DNA of 64,000 nucleotides, from assembly GCA_024760905.1 (NCBI GenBank), contig CM045745.1, positions 18,529,782-18,593,781 on the forward strand, given 5' to 3'. Of the stretch, positions 1 through 13,407 are shown in pieces. The position numbers and the translations under genes are program-made. Position 1 is the first letter of the stretch. Every line of letters starts with the position of its first letter. A model generated the notes under the pieces. That model saw only the letters and a program-made list of their open reading frames with translations. It searched no databases and had not been told where the DNA came from. This DNA is from Plotosus lineatus (taxonomy: Eukaryota; Chordata; Actinopteri; Siluriformes; Plotosidae).

Positions 1-149
1 CCTTGCTCAAGGGCACTTCCATGAAGGTGAAGGAAGAGAAGATACTGCTCACTCCCCTGCTGCCACACATGTTTCCTTCTGGTTTAAGAATTCAACCAGC
101 AGTCTTTTGCTTCCAGACTAGCTGCTCTAACTATTAGGCCATGGCTGCC
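1..149 (-). repeat. tRNA-headed SINE, 5' part (runs off the window)
   Basis: Read on the minus strand from 149, it starts GGCAGCCATGG and has a pol III A box (TGGCCTAATAG) and a degenerate B box (GGTTGAATTCT). A body containing CCCTTGAGCAAGG follows, a segment found in a common fish tRNA-SINE family. The 3' part lies outside the window. The stretch at 8885-9078 looks like the same family. Confidence 0.6.
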
Positions 150-272
150 TACATTGATTTTGATGATAATTTAAAAATGTATATTATTTTAGTGATTATG
201 AATGTACAATTTTCACTGAGTTTTCCTAATATGAGTAATATTATGGCATTATTGATATTCACCTATTTCAAT

Positions 273-536
273 GGGCAGCTCAGTGTTATAGTGGTTAACA
301 CATCTGCCTCAGAGTAAGAAGGTCCTGGGATCGAGTTCCTGCCTTGGCGAGGGTGTTTATCTGTGTAGTCTCCATGAGTATGAATGCTAGTGTGTGTTGG
401 CCCCAAAAATAAACTGGCGGGCTGTTCAGGATATGCCCTGACACTGCCACTGAGTAACTGAGATATGCTCCAGACCGTCCTCGACCATAGTGGGGTTTAG
501 TGGTTCGGCAACTAAACGCATGGGTAAGATAAGTAT
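273..536 (+). repeat. tRNA-headed SINE with decayed L2-type tail
   Basis: It starts GGGCAGCTCAG, with tagtggtta at the A-box position and a GGGATCGAGTTCC B-box-like segment near 325. The later part (gggctgttcaggatatgccctg) resembles the L2-type 3' end found in many fish SINEs, but is heavily mutated. Confidence 0.55.
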
Positions 537-855
537 TTTAACTTTGGATTGTGGTGTTTTCAGTTTGTTAGCATAACACATTTTTTTGACATACGTGTGA
601 CCCAACTAGAGCAAACAAACATTGGCTTGGGTAAAATTATTAAACCTGAATTCCTTTTCATTGTATATACCTGGAGACTTGAATTTGCCACCCTTCTAAT
701 ATGCAGTATACAGTATACAGTGTTAATGGAAACCAAAATGTATTTTAATTTAAATTTATGAGAAATTGCACAACTTTACAAAGACTTTTCTAATTTTTTA
801 CCTTCAGGTTAAAACCTAAATGGTTTATGTTTTATCCAATGAGTATATCGAGATA
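537..855. other. AT-rich stretch, nothing recognised
   Basis: No domain, repeat or RNA signature was seen. The short open frames here have no recognisable composition or splice context. Confidence 0.5.
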
Positions 856-867
856 TATATATATATA

Positions 868-2800
<1,933 letters not shown>

Positions 2801-2814
2801 TATAATTTACATGA

Positions 2815-2820
<6 letters not shown>

Positions 2821-2876
<56 letters not shown>

Positions 2877-2885
2877 TATATATAT
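2821..2885. repeat. (CA)n(TA)n microsatellite
   Basis: A CA run of about 38 bp passes into a TA run. Confidence 0.9.
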
Positions 2886-3683
2886 ACATATAATTTATTT
2901 TGTGGCTGGGTAGAACAGCTGACAGTCCTAATTCAACAGTTAGTTCATATATAAAGATATAGATTTTCTTGCCATAACTTTAGTCTATTCCTATTTCGAC
3001 TCAGTCTATCTTACCAGCTTCAAGATGCAGCACCACTTTGAAAGAGTCGTCCTCTCTATTTGCCTGTCTTCCTCAACTGTCAGCTTCAATTTCCATTTCT
3101 TACCTGAGGTGGTGGTTGCTTGGTTGCTCACTTGTTTATGATGTATTGAGCCTTTACTTATTTTTTGTAGTGCAAGCCAAATTTCTCAGAATGCGAGCAT
3201 AAGAGTGATGGTAGTCATAGCTGGGATACACTTGTCACTATTGCCCTTGGCAGTAACTCAGCCAAGGCTGAATTGGCATCTTCATCAAAATGCAGCCACT
3301 TATTTTTATTTTATTTTTTTTCTGAAAGGCTTGAGGCACCTTAACTAATTGAGGAATAAATGTTCTTTGCACAAATAAAGTTTGTGTTAATTGCAAGTTC
3401 TGGGCATTTGGGATAACTCCAAATCTGGATTCTTCTTCCTTCTTTCTGTGGAACATTTACAATTTTCATCCCAACCTAGTGAATTGTGCTACAAGTTTTT
3501 TTTTTTTTTCTTTGTATCGTACATCCCTGGATGTCAATCATTAATAGTAAAGATAATGAAGAAGACCCAACTGCCAGACCTTTAGCCTTAACTCTTGACC
3601 CAGTATGTAGTATATTAGAAAATAAAGTGTACAGATTTTAGCACCACACTGACAAACATAATACATCTGCGAACCATGTCAAC
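2886..3683. other. Unassigned intergenic stretch
   Basis: AT-rich, with short T tracts at about 3306 and 3498. No gene or repeat family was recognised. Confidence 0.5.
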
Positions 3684-3856
3684 TACAGTAGGCCCTTGAC
3701 TATTCACGGTTTTGCACGCACGGTTTGAGTATTCACTGACTGCCGAGCAACCGGCACGTGATTCAAATTCAGCCAATGGCTGTCCTTCTTTCTCTTGATT
3801 GGTTGAGCTAATGTCCCGCCCCTTTTTCTCATTCGCGCACAAGTTGTCAATGAGCC

Positions 3857-3961
<105 letters not shown>

Positions 3962-4454
3962 AATTACCAGTTAAGCTCTATACCACTCAAACGCTATGCG
4001 TCTTCTCTGGCTAAGCGATAGAAAACGCTGGATGTCTCATCTGAAGAAATAAGACTTTCTCCTGAGAAACGATGGTTTTCTCTGAACTGTTGTATTAAAA
4101 TCTTTTTCAATTATTATTCCAGTACAGTACGTTCATGTTTATGAGTGAGATTTTATGTTCTGTAGCATGTTTAACAAACGATACCAAAAGGATAAACTTT
4201 ATTACAATACTCTTCACGTCCTTTTACATTGAAGTTGGAGTGATGTCTCCAAGATGGTGCTGCCCAGTGGGCGACGTCGCAGAGTTCTCAGAGTCAAATT
4301 GTTTCTTTGTTCGTTTTAAATGTTTTATTTGTTGTTTTGTTTGTTCATGTTTTGCACTATGCTCGTCTACGACCGGTCGACTTTACTACAGCTATAAGAT
4401 CGGAGTATCTTCAGGTGTGTATAACTAAGCAGAGCTAACATGCTATGGTAGGCA

Positions 4455-4690
4455 GCGAGCCGCAACCCAGCTAACAAAGAAGCCCAGGCGGGAAGGGGCC
4501 AAACGACGACTCTGGAGCTTAGGATTGCAGGAGATGAATGCCGTGTAGCCGGCTATTATAATCGCCTTATTGGGTGTACTCTCCTCGAGCCATGGTTCAC
4601 AGAAACACAGTCCTGTAGATCCCTCTGCACTGCAATCTGAGCATGAAGCTCGTCCATCTTGTTTCGCAGGGACCAAACATTTTAAAGCAG
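4455..4690 (-). pseudogene. Non-LTR LINE endonuclease N-terminus (fragment)
   Basis: On the minus strand, one frame reads NVWSLRNKMDELHAQIAVQ and then QRDLQDC. After a frameshift another reads EPWLEESTPNKAI and AGYT. This fits the N-terminus of the apurinic-type endonuclease of CR1/L2/jockey-group LINEs (N.RSL.NK.DEL, then ETWL.ES.PD.A). The catalytic E of ETW is readable only as EPW. Upstream, minus-strand 4700-4960 would be the LINE 5' UTR. It is carried between the arms of transposon D. The group assignment is from memory of the motif and is moderate. Confidence 0.55.
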
Positions 4691-5434
4691 TACGGCCAGA
4701 AGTGCTAACCAAGCGCCGGAGAATCTGAGAACTCCGCCGAGACTTAATGATAGCATAGCATAGCATAGCATAGCAGCTCAAGATAGAAGTTGTTGTGTGC
4801 TTAGTTGCCGGAAGCTGAAGCTGCTCATAGCTGTAGTAGGGTCAACCAATCATAGACGAGCATAGTGCAAAACATGAACAAACAAATAGACTCTGAGAAC
4901 TCCACGATGTTGCCCTCTAGGCAGCGCCATCTTGGACACGTCACGCCAAGACGTCACTCCAAGTTGAATGTAAAAGAACATGAAGTGTAATAAAGTTTAT
5001 CTTTTTGGTATCGTTTGTTGAACATGCTACAGAACATAAAATCTCACACACAAACATTCTAAGAATTAACTTAGGTACTGTACGGGAATAATAATTGAAA
5101 AAGACTTTAAAACGAGTGCTTTACAACAGTATATGCTGTATAATGTTTATATATTTTATTACTAAATATCACAGTACCAAATTAAAAAGTTTTTCTTAAT
5201 CATGACTACATTTTCCGACATTAATACTGTATTAATGAGTAAAACTGTCTGTAGAATGTGTTTATGAAGCATATTTTAGCGCATGTAATAGATACATAGA
5301 ATTTTACTGCTGACTGCTCATTCGCGCATGTGACATCATCCATGGGGTTTTACTTCCGGGTACAGAACTCGCGGATTATCTCGATTCGTGAGAAGGTCCA
5401 GAACCGTACCCCCGCGAATGTCAAGGGCCTTCTG

Positions 5435-6060
5435 CACTTGTTCACGATATAGTTCATAACAACTTATAATAAGTTAATTATAATTAGTTCAAGAGGCATA
5501 TAAATAGTGAAATTATAAATTAAGTCAATAATCTACAGAATCAAAACAGGATGAGCAATAAATAACACACTTGCTTATCTTTGGGCAGCAGGGTGACACA
5601 TTGGGACTCTCACAGCGGGAAGGGATCCGGGTTCAGGTCGCACTACAAGCAAAGAGCCTATTCGGTGTACATGTTCCTTTTGCAATACAAGTACTTTTTA
5701 TAATACTCATTGTGAAGTACTATTCACTTGCCACGATGTTAATTCACCTATTAACATTCCCTGTAACTGACGTTTTTCTGTGTACCTGAGCTTCCCCTAG
5801 TCCTAGCCTATAGAGTATGTTGCTGAACCTTGTTGGTTTGTACCATCCTCGATACTGTTTATGCTTATGATTACCTTGTATGCCTATTCCCTCAGCTATC
5901 CTGTTGTGTTGACTATGTTGATGTCATTGCCTCAGACATGCCAGCTTATTGGTTTGCTGATGGTTTATATGTATGTATATGTGTATTACACACATCACAC
6001 TTATACAGTACACATGTGTATAAGGCTTTCAAAAACATTGGATGCATCACTGTAGCAGGC
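5435..6060. other. Mostly unassigned; possible tRNA-SINE head remnant
   Basis: At about 5585-5645 a short stretch (gggcagcagggtgacac, then ccgggttcaggtc) resembles a decayed SINE head with a B-box-like segment. Nothing else was recognised. Confidence 0.35.
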
Positions 6061-6346
6061 GGGCAGTGGTGGCCAAGTGGTAAAGGTGCTGGATCACTGA
6101 TCCTAAGGATCCCCAGTGAAGCTAACTAGGCCGGCCTCATCGCTCACTGTGTCTGGTGAGAGATTCATGTAAAAGTACCATTGCTGACTTTTCACAAGAG
6201 TAGCTGTAAAGCTGTCAGCATGTTTCTTGGCCTGCCAAGCTGTCCAGGGTGTACCCTTCCCTCGCCCGGAGTCGGCTGGGATGGGCGCCAGCCTCCCTGC
6301 GACCCTAATTAGGATTAAGCGGTTACAGAAAATTAACTGAACTGAA
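6061..6346 (+). repeat. Dominant SINE, L-tail copy
   Basis: The head gggcagtggtggccaagtgg is present, but the B box is deleted. The core (gtaaaagtaccattgctgac) and the full L2-type tail (gctgtccagggtgtac ... ccctaattaggattaagcgg) follow. It ends in a short (aactg)n-like tail. Confidence 0.9.
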
Positions 6347-6373
6347 CATCACTATAGCTGTGAGCCCTGCAAA

Positions 6374-6374
6374 A

Positions 6375-6427
<53 letters not shown>
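6374..6427. repeat. (GAT)n microsatellite
   Basis: About 17 trinucleotide units. Confidence 0.95.
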
Positions 6428-6428
<1 letters not shown>

Positions 6429-7029
6429 TACCTGTTTAGGATGAGGTTCATACCTCCTTTTGTGAAGATTTTTCAGAATACCTGATAGGATTAGTTTTAC
6501 AAATATGAAATTAATGAATTTTGTTGATGGACAGAACATGCACAACATAATGAAACTGTCTCCTCCTAAACTTTTGCTGAGTTCAATTTTTTATTTCCAA
6601 TTAAATAAATGAAAAGAGTGCCAAAATTAGCTACTGACCCCAAACAGACTAAACATAATATTTATTCCTCCCGTGAATTTATGATTTTCTAATATTCTTT
6701 TTCTCTTTTTTACATTATAGAGTAATTTAATCCTGGACAGTTAACACTTTGTAAAAATTGACTTTGGTGTTTGTGTTCACAGCCGATACTCATTTTTTTC
6801 TCCAGTATAAGATGAGAGAATGAAATCAAAGTTTTATGTGCTGTGGAAATGAACAAATAAACACAGTGATGAGAAAAGTCTTGCAATAACTGTTTATTTA
6901 ATTGAGATGATATAAATTCTATCACAGTTTATTTGAGGGAATACAAGACCCAGGAGATGATATTGGTACAGCGAATGATATTGTATTAAATGTATGAGGC
7001 AAAAATATAAAAAGAAGAATTTATAACTT

Positions 7030-7033
<4 letters not shown>
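6428..7033. other. Unassigned AT-rich stretch
   Basis: No repeat family, RNA gene or coding segment was recognised. Confidence 0.5.
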
Positions 7034-7107
<74 letters not shown>

Positions 7108-7158
7108 AAGTGAGAGAGCAAGCGAAAGAGCGATAGAAAGTGAGAGAGAGAGAGAGAG
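7034..7158. repeat. (GA)n microsatellite
   Basis: About 70 bp of pure GA, then a degenerate stretch and a second short GA run at 7142-7158. Confidence 0.95.
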
Positions 7159-7412
7159 CGTTGTGATATTCTGACAAATCTCTTTAAAAGATTTTATTCA
7201 TCAGGTTTCTCCCATATGCCTTTTTGGCGAGAGACAGGGTACATTCTAGGCGAGTTCACACATTGTTGCAGTGCTAGCACTGAGACGAACCGCTATTCAC
7301 ACGTATGGGATTTTAGTGTAGCCACTTGACCCAATACACACGTAGAAGGAAAAGCAAGGAAAGATATTATAAAGTAATATTTCAAATTCTGGCCAGTAAT
7401 GTAATAGTATTC

Positions 7413-7445
<33 letters not shown>

Positions 7446-7918
7446 CTCCAAATTTATGACCAAAGTCAAATAATAATCCGTTAAGTTCTTTGGTGGAACT
7501 TCTGGATCAATGAGCAGGGCAAGCGTGACTAGTTTCCATGGGCAGAATATGCTAGAAATTCTGTCATTCGTCGTTCCTCATTCCAGGCCTTAAAATCTGT
7601 CTGTGATTCGAGGTCACTGCAGTCCCTGAATGACACACCGATCAAGCTTCCTTTAAACCTTTAAACTTGTTGGTCCTTTTACAGTTTTACATGTAATAAC
7701 CCTCATTCATATTACTGAGAGCGCCCTCCATCTTACAGAGAAACCAAAGTTTCAGAATAAACTGGTACACATCTTCCCATAAATATTGAAAAGTTAGGAT
7801 CATGCTAAATACTAAGCACTTAGCCCAATTGCTTTATTAATATAAAGTACAATCAGAAGCCAAGTGATCATCATAAATTTAACTTAAATATTATAATTAT
7901 ATGATTGCGTGTAGGGGT
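7159..7918. other. Unassigned stretch with T-tract
   Basis: A T-rich tract lies at 7413-7442. Nothing else was recognised. Confidence 0.5.
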
Positions 7919-8826
7919 TCAGTGGTGGGCCAGTGGTAGGGTGCTGGATTTCTGATCCCAAGGTAGTGGGTTCAAACCCCGTTGTCAACCAGTTGTCTCT
8001 GCTGCCCCCCCCTAGTGCAGCTAATTGGGTTATCAGAAACCGGCCATGCCTCTCACGCAGTGCTTCTCAATGATTTTCTGTGCACCCCCCCCTCTAGAAA
8101 AAAAAAAAAAAAAAAACATTTCATGACCCCCACCCCCGCCACCACCCCGTGAGTGACTATAAGTAGTATTATTTGTTTATAAAATTGTTATTAGTACACC
8201 TTTGCATAACATGTATCTTTATTAACATTAAAAACAAAAACAAATATCGTTCAATTTGCAATAAAGTTCAACTTCATTAACATTGTTTTTAATCTGTAAC
8301 AGAAAAGATTTAAAGTGCACCAGTGTGCCTAAAATTAAAAAAAAAATTAAACTCGTTCAACTTATTTATGTTTTAATATCTCCGTTTCTCTCCACATTTC
8401 TCTTCGATCCTGTTAGAAATATTTCCACTTTGTTTCTTGAGGGGTTGTTTACTGCACTTCATATTGTTTGCTCGTGCGAAAAACCGCTACACCATAGCGC
8501 AACAATGAGAGCGCCACTGCCAACTACTGGAGTTAAGGTGAAATTACACTTAATTCTCGAACACTATTCCAAAAAAGCATATTCCCCAGGATCCCTGCAG
8601 CATCAAGCCCGACATCACACCCCACACACATTCACTATTTGGAAAGCACTGCTCTACCGGTCTATGGTGGGCAGCATGTTAAGAACCATTGCTGACTTTT
8701 GTTAAGAGTAAGCTGCATAGCCATCAGCGTGTTTCTGCTCTGCGATGGCCTGGCAAGCTGTTCAGGGTATACTCTACCCTTGCCCAAAATCAGCGGAAAT
8801 GGGCACCAGTCCCAAGAGTTTAGAAA
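7919..8826 (+). repeat. Dominant SINE, L-tail copy split by a hAT insertion
   Basis: The head, a B-box-like ggttcaaacccc and the first part of the core occupy 7919-8057. The core resumes at about 8660 (tctatggtg, then aagaaccattgctgac) and the L-tail runs to 8826. The two parts join in register when the hAT element 8058-8651 and one duplicate of its target are removed. Confidence 0.85.
8058..8651. mobile_element. Non-autonomous hAT element inside a SINE
   Basis: The terminal repeats are CAGTGCTTCTCAA and, on the other strand, CAGTGCTTTCCAAA, a typical hAT type. The flanks ctctcacg (8050-8057) and ctctaccg (8652-8659) are a diverged 8-bp target duplication (6 of 8 identical). The interior (tttactgcacttcatattgt, gcgccactgcc) matches the reverse complement of the element at 33005-33367, so both belong to one family. 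No transposase was seen. Confidence 0.75.
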
Positions 8827-8827
8827 A

Positions 8828-8880
8828 TGAATGAATGAATGAATGAATGAATGAATAAATGAATGAATGAATGAATGAAT
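8828..8880. repeat. (GAAT)n at the SINE 3' end
   Basis: About 13 units of gaat/aaat extend the SINE 3' terminus. Confidence 0.93.
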
Positions 8881-8884
8881 ACTG

Positions 8885-9078
8885 TGATCGGTGATGGGTG
8901 AATTTGACCTCTGCATTTCACCCATTCTTACACACCAGCAGTGAGCATACACAATACAGGAGGCTGTTGGGTATTAAGTGCCTTGCCCATGGGAAACTCA
9001 TCCAGTATTGGCAATCAAGCCAGCAACTGTTTGGTCTGAAGCCCATTTTGCTAATGTTTAGACAACAACTGCCAAACA
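8885..9078 (-). repeat. tRNA-headed SINE, same family as 1-149
   Basis: On the minus strand it starts ggcagttgttgtctaaacat. It contains the body segments gggcaaggcacttaa and gggtgaaatgcagaggtcaa, typical of a widespread fish tRNA-SINE. The B box is degenerate. Confidence 0.55.
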
Positions 9079-9698
9079 ATTAATCAGAATTAAGTCTTTT
9101 TGAAGTGATGCAAAAGGTGTTAGAATTACCATGGGTACAGTAATTCTATCAAACATATCTAAAGAGATGTTCCGAGAAGGTATAATCATGAGGAAATTAC
9201 AATTCACGATAGATAAAGACTAAAGTTATCACAAATAATCATGTGACTTTTCAAAAAAATACTTCACTTGTTTTGACAAACAAATATATCACGGTAAAAT
9301 CAACCCATATTTCAAAGGCAGAAGACTTCCGAGGCAATTTTAATAACCTTCCACACCTAGAATTTATAGACATTTTTAAAAATTATTTAGTGGTACATTA
9401 ATCAATTTGTAATAGTAAGCAAATGAAAACATACAAAGGGTCTTAATGCCTTTTTTTTCCTTTTTTTTTTTTTTGTCTGTAAATGGGTAGCTCATTCAAG
9501 TTCAAGTAAAGCAGGGCTGCTTACAAAAAGTCATGCCACCCTATCCTTTATTGTGCCGACTAATTTTGATCTTACCTCACATGTTCCACATTCACAGTCA
9601 GAGTCCATTTCATATCCACATCCATTAATTCAATTATTAATTATTAATATTAACAGTAATTACTCTTCCTTAACTTTATTCATTTAATTTATCTCACT
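9079..9698. other. Unassigned AT-rich stretch
   Basis: It contains a T tract at about 9451-9475. No gene or repeat family was recognised. Confidence 0.5.
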
Positions 9699-10042
9699 TC
9701 AGTTAATTTTCTGTAATCGCTTCATCCTAATTAGGGTCGCGGGGAGGCTAGTGCCATCCCAGCCGACTACGGGCGAGGGCAGAGTACACCCTGGACAGCT
9801 CGCCAGGCCATCACAGAGCGGAAATGTGTTGACCACTATGCAGCTACTCATGTCGAAAGTCAGCAAAGGTTCTTTTACATGACTCTCACCATAGACAATG
9901 AGAGACATGGTAGGCCTTTGATAACCCAGTTAAGCTGCACTGGGGGTTGGGGGGCAGTGACAACCTTGTGGAGAGTGGGACTCGAACCCCCAACCTTGGG
10001 ATCAGTGATCTAGCGTCCTATACCACTAGGCCACCACTGCCC
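9699..10042 (-). repeat. Dominant SINE, L-tail copy, near full length
   Basis: All three parts are present on the minus strand: a head with B box GGTTCGAGTCC, the core, and the L2-type tail ending ttagggtcgcgggg in plus-strand view. Confidence 0.93.
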
Positions 10043-10896
10043 ACACTTAATTTATATTTATTTTTCAATTTATTTCATAAAGGTTTTTTTTGTTTGTTTG
10101 TCTGTTTGTTGTTTGGGTTTTTTTTTTAGCAGAAACCATTCCACAGAGGCAGAGTCACGTTCAAAGTACATTTACATTAATGCCAATGGATTTGAAATGC
10201 AGCACTTTTTAAACAACCAGGTCTCACATTAAGTATTTAACTTTTATAGTTGTCAAGAAATCAAAAACGACACTCTAATTTTTTTGGTTGAGATCTGAAG
10301 AATGATCAGAATGCAGTTGTTGACATTCTCTATGTATGACTTGACCTTGTCGATGATGAGATTTAAGCATCTGACTCTATTATTTTTCTCTTTTATTGTT
10401 GGGAAGAGATGTATTTCTTCATCTCTGAGCTGTGTTTTATCTTTTTGCCATGCAGAATCAGTAGTCTTACCTTTTTGATTTCCTCTTTGGTCTCTCTGTG
10501 GACACCTAAGTTTTACAGTCAGACGAATATAAATCTGTCTTGTTAAAATATGGGATTTTATCTTTAAAATGTACAGTACATTTTTAAAAGTGAGGCCTTG
10601 ATATTCTACACTGTAGGAACCAGTCTCAACAATACATGCTTCAATGTATTCAAAACTGGCAATTTAATTACCTAACTATAAAATATCGTGTCGTTTGCTG
10701 TATTTTCAATTAAATAAATTTTAAGGTGTCATCATTTTAACAAAAAATCAAATAAACTATAACATCCGTGATTAATAAAGTAAAATATATATAAAGTAAG
10801 AATGCAACAGATAAATTATGTATTAATGAGAAAATTAGAAGAACATAATATGTGAGTAATTTGGCTTGCTGCACTTTCATTTTAAACCTATATACT

Positions 10897-10898
<2 letters not shown>
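10043..10898. other. Unassigned stretch
   Basis: T/G-rich simple sequence at about 10084-10130 is followed by ordinary AT-rich DNA. Nothing was recognised. Confidence 0.5.
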
Positions 10899-10952
<54 letters not shown>

Positions 10953-10974
10953 TATTATTATTATTATTATTATT
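10899..10974. repeat. (AAT)n-(ATT)n palindromic microsatellite
   Basis: The run changes from AAT to ATT near 10951, so the two halves can pair into a hairpin. Confidence 0.93.
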
Positions 10975-11270
10975 GGCAGTTGTGGCCTGGTGGTAAGGTG
11001 CTGGATCACTGATCCTGTGGTAGGGGGTTCAAGCCCCACTCTCAACGGGTTGTTACTGCTGTCCCCCAAAGGGCAACGAACTGGAATATCAAAGGCCAGC
11101 CACGTCTCTCACTGTCTATTTTGGGAGGCATTTGAAAGAACCGTTAATAGTTAGTAGGTGTTTCTGCCCTGCAATGGCCTGGTGAACTGTCCAGGGTGTA
11201 CTCTGCCCTCGCCCAGAGTTGGCTGAGATGGGCGTCAACCTCCCTGCATGTATGTGTGTGTGTGTGTGTT

Positions 11271-11360
<90 letters not shown>

Positions 11361-11455
11361 CACATACATTTATGCCTCTGCCCGGTGATGGCTGAGTAAG
11401 GCTACAGCCTCCCTGCGAACTTAACAGGATAAAGCGGTCCAGCAAGCGAGTGAAT
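10974..11455 (+). repeat. Dominant SINE, L-tail copy with a microsatellite in its tail
   Basis: The head (ggcagttgtggcctggtgg), the core and the first half of the L-tail run to about 11249. A (TG)n(TA)n(TG)n block occupies 11250-11358. A decayed L-tail end (gcctccctgcgaacttaaca) then reaches 11455. Confidence 0.82.
11250..11358. repeat. (TG)n(TA)n(TG)n inside a SINE tail
   Basis: A three-part dinucleotide tract interrupts the L-tail of the surrounding SINE. Confidence 0.93.
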
Positions 11456-11740
11456 GAGTAAGAGTAGATATATGTGCTTCAGTATTATATAATAATAATC
11501 ACTCTGAAGAAATTTGAGCATTGAATCTCATTCATGCACTGTTCTTATAAAAAAAAATCATTCTGAAGTCACACTTACACATTTTTCTGGCATTCACAAA
11601 TGGTTTCTTTGCTGAGATTTGTTCTTAGCCACGAATAAAAGTAACAAACATGAACATGCTCTCTAATGCACATAACGGTGTTGAAGTGATAATGCAAAGT
11701 TGCTAGCATTTCCCTCTTGTCATGATGGTGTTTCAAACTA

Positions 11741-11840
11741 GTGTGTGTGTGTGAGTGTGTGTGTGTGTGTGTATATATATATAGATATATATATAAATAT
11801 ATATATAAATATATATATATATATTTATAATATATATATA

Positions 11841-11891
<51 letters not shown>

Positions 11892-11895
11892 ATTT
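11741..11895. repeat. (TG)n then interrupted (TA)n microsatellite
   Basis: About 30 bp of TG is followed by about 110 bp of TA with atataaat interruptions. Confidence 0.9.
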
Positions 11896-11959
11896 ATATT
11901 ATTTGGAAAAATACTGATTTTTTAAGAAGTTAAAGAATCAGTATTTTTCCAAATAATAT
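11896..11959. repeat. Perfect 24-bp inverted repeat
   Basis: Arms 11896-11919 and 11936-11959 are exact reverse complements, with a 16-nt spacer. The sequence (tttggaaaaatactgatt) loosely resembles the outer part of the Tc1 remnant at 13300-13330, so it may derive from the Tc1 end. Confidence 0.85.
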
Positions 11960-12069
11960 TAGACCACAATGAAAAAAAAGGGGAAAATACAACCTTTAAT
12001 TCAAATGCATGTATTCAGTACGGAAAAAAAAAAAAAACACATTCATAAATAATTCTTTTACATTAAATC

Positions 12070-13330
12070 ATGTCTGCCTCAAGTATTAGCACCCCTCATG
12101 TTAATACTTTGTACAACCCCCTTTTGTCAACAACACAGCACCTAATCATTTCCTATAATGTTTCCCAAGATGGGAAAATACAGAAAGAGAGATTGTCAAC
12201 CAATCCTATTTGCACAGTCTCTCTAAATCATCCAGCAACCTGGGTCCAATCTTCTGCATTCTCCTCTTCAGCTCACTCCACAGGTTTTCAAAGGAGTTGA
12301 GGTCTGGGGACTGAGGTGGCCCTGGGAGGATCTTGATTCTGTGTCTGGTGAACCATTTCTGTGTAGATTTGGCAAGACCCAGTTATGACCCCTCTTTAGC
12401 TTTTGGGCATACATAGGCCACCAAATTCTGATTTAAAATGTCTTGGTATTTCAAAGCCTTCATGATGCCATGCACCCTAGCAAGATTCCCAGAGCCTCTG
12501 AAAGAGAAACAGGCCCACAGCATCACTGATCGTCCCCCCAGACTTCACCGTGGATATGAACTGCTGTTCTTTTTTCTGCATACTCATCTTTTGTGTTCTG
12601 CCAGACCCATTTAGCGTGTTTACTTCCGAAAAGCTCTATTTTGGTCTCATTTGATCAAACCACACTGTCCCAGTTGAAGTTCCAGTACCGCTTTGTGAAT
12701 GCCAGCCATTTGTGTTTATGATTGTGAGTGAGAAAAGGTATTTTTTCTATGTATGCCTCCCAAACAGCTTGTTGGTTGGTTTTGAGACCTTGTGACCCCC
12801 AAATGCTACAATTTATTGCAATTCTTCAACAGTGAGCTTGAGAAAAATTTTATATCTTTCACCATCATCCTCACTGTGCGTGGTGGCAAAATAACCCTGC
12901 ATCCTTGTCCAGGCTTGTTTACCACTGTTCCGGTTGTTTTTAACCTTGTTAATGATTACTCTGATAGTAGACATGGGCAGGCGCAGGCGCGGGGTTATTT
13001 TCTTGTAGCCATTCCCTGACTTTTGAAGGATGACACACATCTGACTTACTTGAATGGTGTGTTCTTTTGTCTTTCCAGTATTAAAAAGTGGAAAGGGAAA
13101 TGACCACCGTGTGACGTCATATTTACTAGTATGCCTGAGGGAGACAGGAAGTGATGAATTACTAATTAAAATGTCCTAGATACGCTGACGGAATTTATAA
13201 ACTGCTGTAAAAATTACAAATTCAATTGTAAATTGTAAAATCCAATTGCATTTATTTTATTTATTTCCGAGGAATTGTTGGGGTGGCAATAATTGTGGAA
13301 CACCTGATTTTAGGAAAAATAATTATTTCT
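12070..13330 (-). mobile_element. Tc1-like DNA transposon, inactive
   Basis: The transposase gene lies on the minus strand at 12070-13085. The outer right part includes gtggcaataattgtggaac near 13282, and the left part has agtattagcacccctcatg near 12081. The same terminal segments recur at 27600-27650 and near 27225. Outer ends are not exact; terminal repeats were not resolved fully. Confidence 0.8.
12090..13085 (-). pseudogene. Tc1-like transposase, multiple frameshifts and stops
   Basis: The enzyme cuts and pastes its own transposon at TA sites. The N-terminal DNA-binding part is readable in 12813-13040: MCVILQKSGNGYKKI and then STIRVIINKVK, matching the paired-like helix-turn-helix of Tc1 proteins. 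Motif SNETKIELFG at 12625-12654 is the second catalytic site, normally SDETKIELFG, so the aspartate is lost. SPDLNSFENLW at 12278-12310 carries the third acidic residue. Frameshifts and stops separate these blocks, so no active protein can be made. Confidence 0.87.
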
Positions 13331-13407
13331 CCATCAGGGATTTCTTTCACTTGAGTTCAATGTTACATTGTTCTACAACTTTCAGTGTGAGAATCATCAT
13401 CATTATT

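Noticed and set aside
549..761. Open plus-strand frame of 70 codons
   Set aside because: No domain, no splice context and AT-rich composition; chance.
4443..4781. Full minus-strand frame as a new gene
   Set aside because: Only part of it matches the LINE endonuclease start, and the match needs a frameshift; annotated as a LINE fragment instead.
9947..10129. Open frame containing GTRTPNLG and similar peptides shared by many places (for example 45092, 53499 and 57145)
   Set aside because: These are translations of the SINE head and core, repeated because the SINE is repeated.
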